Positions 62,001-64,000 of a DNA stretch of 64,000 bases are shown here, one piece after another (within the stretch, counting starts at the first letter, position 1; every line of letters begins with the position of its first letter). The position numbers and the translations under genes were made by a program. The stretch comes from Bacteroidetes bacterium HGW-Bacteroidetes-16. Its GTDB lineage: Bacteria > Bacteroidota > Bacteroidia > Bacteroidales > F082. The DNA is taken from assembly GCA_002840975.1 (NCBI GenBank), contig PHDN01000005.1:62001-126000 (forward strand), written 5' to 3'. Under the pieces are notes generated by a model, which was not told where the DNA came from, did not search any database, and saw nothing but the letters and a program-made list of their open reading frames with translations.

Positions 62001-62105
62001 CGTTATTAACAAGACGTTCTTAACAATTAACCTATCAATCATATATCTAAAAGATTAAAAAAAATACTTTTGTAATCATTAATACCTACAATAAACTTTA
62101 CTAAC

Positions 62106-64000
62106 ATGAAAAAAGCTTATTCTTTATTAACCAAAGCACTGATCTTAAGCATGGTCATGGCTTTACCATTGTCATTCCTTGCTCAGGAAACCGGGGATTC
62201 CAAAGCTGAAAAACAGGAAAAGAAAAGTTCTTCCTTTTCACCCTTCTGGTACATTGAAGGTGAAATCGGGCCATCCTGGTCACACGCTGACTTAAGCCGT
62301 TACAATTTTGCTCCTGATTTTGGATACACCAATATCAATGGAGTCTTAGGTCTCGGCCGGCAATTAACATCTGTTTTTAGTGCATATGGACATATTGACA
62401 GAGGTTTTTTTGAAGGTGAAAAAAAGAATGTGGCTACCACAAGCATACCTAACGCTCAATGGGGTCGGGATATGTATTTCCTGACCGACTACTTCGGCGG
62501 AAACCTGAATCTTGGCATCAATATTTCAAACCTCATAAGTGGTTATCACGAACGTCTGATTGACTTTGGTATTCACGGGGGTGTTGGCCAGGCTCAATGG
62601 ATTTCAAAAACTTACGACCTGAACACCGACGCCAGAATAATGACCAATGGGGCGAAAGGGACAAAATCAGGCGGAACAGGAAGCGGTATCAGTGACAGAA
62701 ACATTGATCTTACAGTGCCTGTTGGTTTTAATGTCAATTTTAAAGTGAGCGATAAGTGGGATGTATATGGTGACTATACCTATACCTGGATGTCTACTGA
62801 TTATGCAGATGGAGCCAAACATGGAGCCATGGCCGTAAAAAATGATGTGTTTTCACACTTTAATATCGGTGCCCGCTACAAATTTGGCGGTAACAACACC
62901 AAGAAAATGGCTGCAAACTTCGAAAAAGTAGAGTTGAAAGCTACACCTGATCCATTAGAAGAAAGAGGTGACAGCATAGAAGTAACCATCAAAGGAACTT
63001 TCCCTCCCAAATATTTTGGGAAAAAGGCGGTGATGTGTTTTGCTCCTGTGTTGACTTACGAAGGTGGACAAACTGCATTCCCACCAATGAAATTTAAAGG
63101 TGAAGATGTGACCGGTGACGGGAACCTGGTTCCCTATGGCAATGGTGGATCGTTTACCTACACTGGTAAAATACCTTACACCCCAGCCATGGATGTAGCT
63201 GAACTCTCTGTAGCGCCCGTGATTTATACATACGATGGTGAAAACTATGAGACATGCGAAGCAGCGGCTAATGCGAAAGGAGCCATTATTGCACCTGAAC
63301 GGAAAATGGCTGACGGTACTGTTCATACCTCCAACTGGTATAGAGACACTGAGGTACTTGCCTGGGCTTCTGATGCTTACGAAAAAGAAACTCTCAGCAC
63401 GGTAAAATCTGATCTATTCTTCCAGGTAAACCTGGCTCAACTGAACATGAAACTGCCTCTCAACAAAAAAGATGAAAACTTTAACGCTTTAAAGAATAAC
63501 CTGTCAGATGTGGAAAAAGGCTGGGTTATCAGAGATGTGACTATCAATGGTTGGGCTTCACCTGAAGGAGAAGAAACCTTCAACGAAGGTCTCTCACAAC
63601 GTCGTGCCGAAACAGCTCAGAAATTCATGAACGACAAATTTGTAAAAGCCGCTAAAACCAACAAAGCCATTGATCCAAAGACTGTTAATTACGTTGTGAA
63701 ATCAAATGGTCCCGATTGGAACGGCTTTATGAAAGCAGTTCAAAATTCATCCATTCAGGACAAGAGTGCCATCCTCAATGTTGTGAATTCTTCTGATCAA
63801 AGCAAAAAAGAAGAAGAAATCAGAAACATGATTTTAATCTATCCTGAACTCGAACGCGACATTCTTCCTCCGCTTAGACGTGCCAACATTGAAGTGACCA
63901 CCTATATGCCGAAGAAGACGGACGAACAGCTTGCAAACCTTTCCACAACAGATCCTAAATCGCTGGAAATAGAAGAGTTGCACTATGCCGCCACATTAAC
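62106..64000 (+). CDS. OmpA-family outer-membrane protein (3' end outside window)
   Basis: An open frame from the ATG at 62106 runs without a stop to the window end (over 630 residues). It begins with a signal peptide ending near LSFLAQE, then a beta-barrel-like region (YIEGEIGPSWSHADLSRYNF, in part, to FNIGARYKFGG) of about 250 residues. An Ig-like stretch follows (VTIKGTFPPKYFGKKAVM). A C-terminal OmpA-like peptidoglycan-binding segment starts near INGWASPEGEETFNEGLSQRR, where SxEG...N..LS.RRA is diagnostic. It probably anchors the outer membrane to the wall. Confidence 0.85.
   Translation, partial: MKKAYSLLTKALILSMVMALPLSFLAQETGDSKAEKQEKKSSSFSPFWYIEGEIGPSWSHADLSRYNFAPDFGYTNINGVLGLGRQLTSVFSAYGHIDRGFFEGEKKNVATTSIPNAQWGRDMYFLTDYFGGNLNLGINISNLISGYHERLIDFGIHGGVGQAQWISKTYDLNTDARIMTNGAKGTKSGGTGSGISDRNIDLTVPVGFNVNFKVSDKWDVYGDYTYTWMSTDYADGAKHGAMAVKNDVFSHFNIGARYKFGGNNTKKMAANFEKVELKATPDPLEERGDSIEVTIKGTFPPKYFGKKAVMCFAPVLTYEGGQTAFPPMKFKGEDVTGDGNLVPYGNGGSFTYTGKIPYTPAMDVAELSVAPVIYTYDGENYETCEAAANAKGAIIAPERKMADGTVHTSNWYRDTEVLAWASDAYEKETLSTVKSDLFFQVNLAQLNMKLPLNKKDENFNALKNNLSDVEKGWVIRDVTINGWASPEGEETFNEGLSQRRAETAQKFMNDKFVKAAKTNKAIDPKTVNYVVKSNGPDWNGFMKAVQNSSIQDKSAILNVVNSSDQSKKEEEIRNMILIYPELERDILPPLRRANIEVTTYMPKKTDEQLANLSTTDPKSLEIEELHYAATL

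Overview
The window comes from a Bacteroidetes chromosome, most likely an anaerobic or marine Bacteroidales/Marinilabiliales-type organism. The evidence is a SusC/SusD pair, C-terminal type IX secretion (T9SS) sorting domains of the LYPNPT type on three secreted proteins, a menaquinone operon, Bacteroidetes-type promoters (TTG, about 20 bases, TAnnTTTG), many small lipoproteins, and darA/darB dialkylresorcinol genes. I saw no transposase, integrase, phage or CRISPR array.

Layout. (1) 0.2-12.8 kb: an alpha-glucan (starch/maltodextrin) utilisation locus with a LacI regulator, SusD and SusC on the minus strand, a large modular secreted carbohydrate-binding protein and a secreted GH13 amylase. 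Similar LacI-like half-palindromes lie in front of the two plus-strand genes and suggest one regulon. (2) 13.0-14.2 kb: an ATP-cone/PD-(D/E)XK nuclease converging on a stand-alone receiver protein. (3) 14.3-21.9 kb: menaquinone genes read on the minus strand as hotdog thioesterase, menF, menD, (343-base gap with palindromes), menB, menA, menC, menE. No menH is present here. (4) 21.9-33.6 kb: ComM-like ATPase, a LamG/T9SS protein, a lipoprotein, an FAD oxidoreductase plus C45 Ntn-hydrolase pair, a giant LruC-domain lipoprotein and a HutD-family protein. (5) 33.7-56.1 kb: a dispersed aryl polyene/dialkylresorcinol (flexirubin-type) lipid or pigment locus. It has an AMP ligase, DUF2141 protein, darA and darB; then a dehydratase, an HTH-like protein, a BtrH-like protein and an ABC-2 exporter; then a thioesterase, two intact ketosynthases, two degenerate ketosynthase-like partners, an ACP and a second dehydratase. 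The blocks are separated by unrelated genes, including an AT-rich island (47.2-50.6 kb) of poorly known genes. (6) 56.2-64 kb: a KamA-family radical SAM aminomutase with non-lysine substrate residues, arfB, tRNA-Leu and tRNA-Gly, mutS, an RNA methyltransferase and a truncated OmpA-family protein.

The two hotdog dehydratases of the polyene locus appear to have complementary losses: one keeps the Glu and lacks the His, the other keeps the His and has Gln for Glu. Together with the intact/degenerate ketosynthase pairs this points to obligate heterodimers. I did not see a ketoreductase or an aromatic amino acid ammonia lyase in the window, so the pathway is incomplete here or completed elsewhere.
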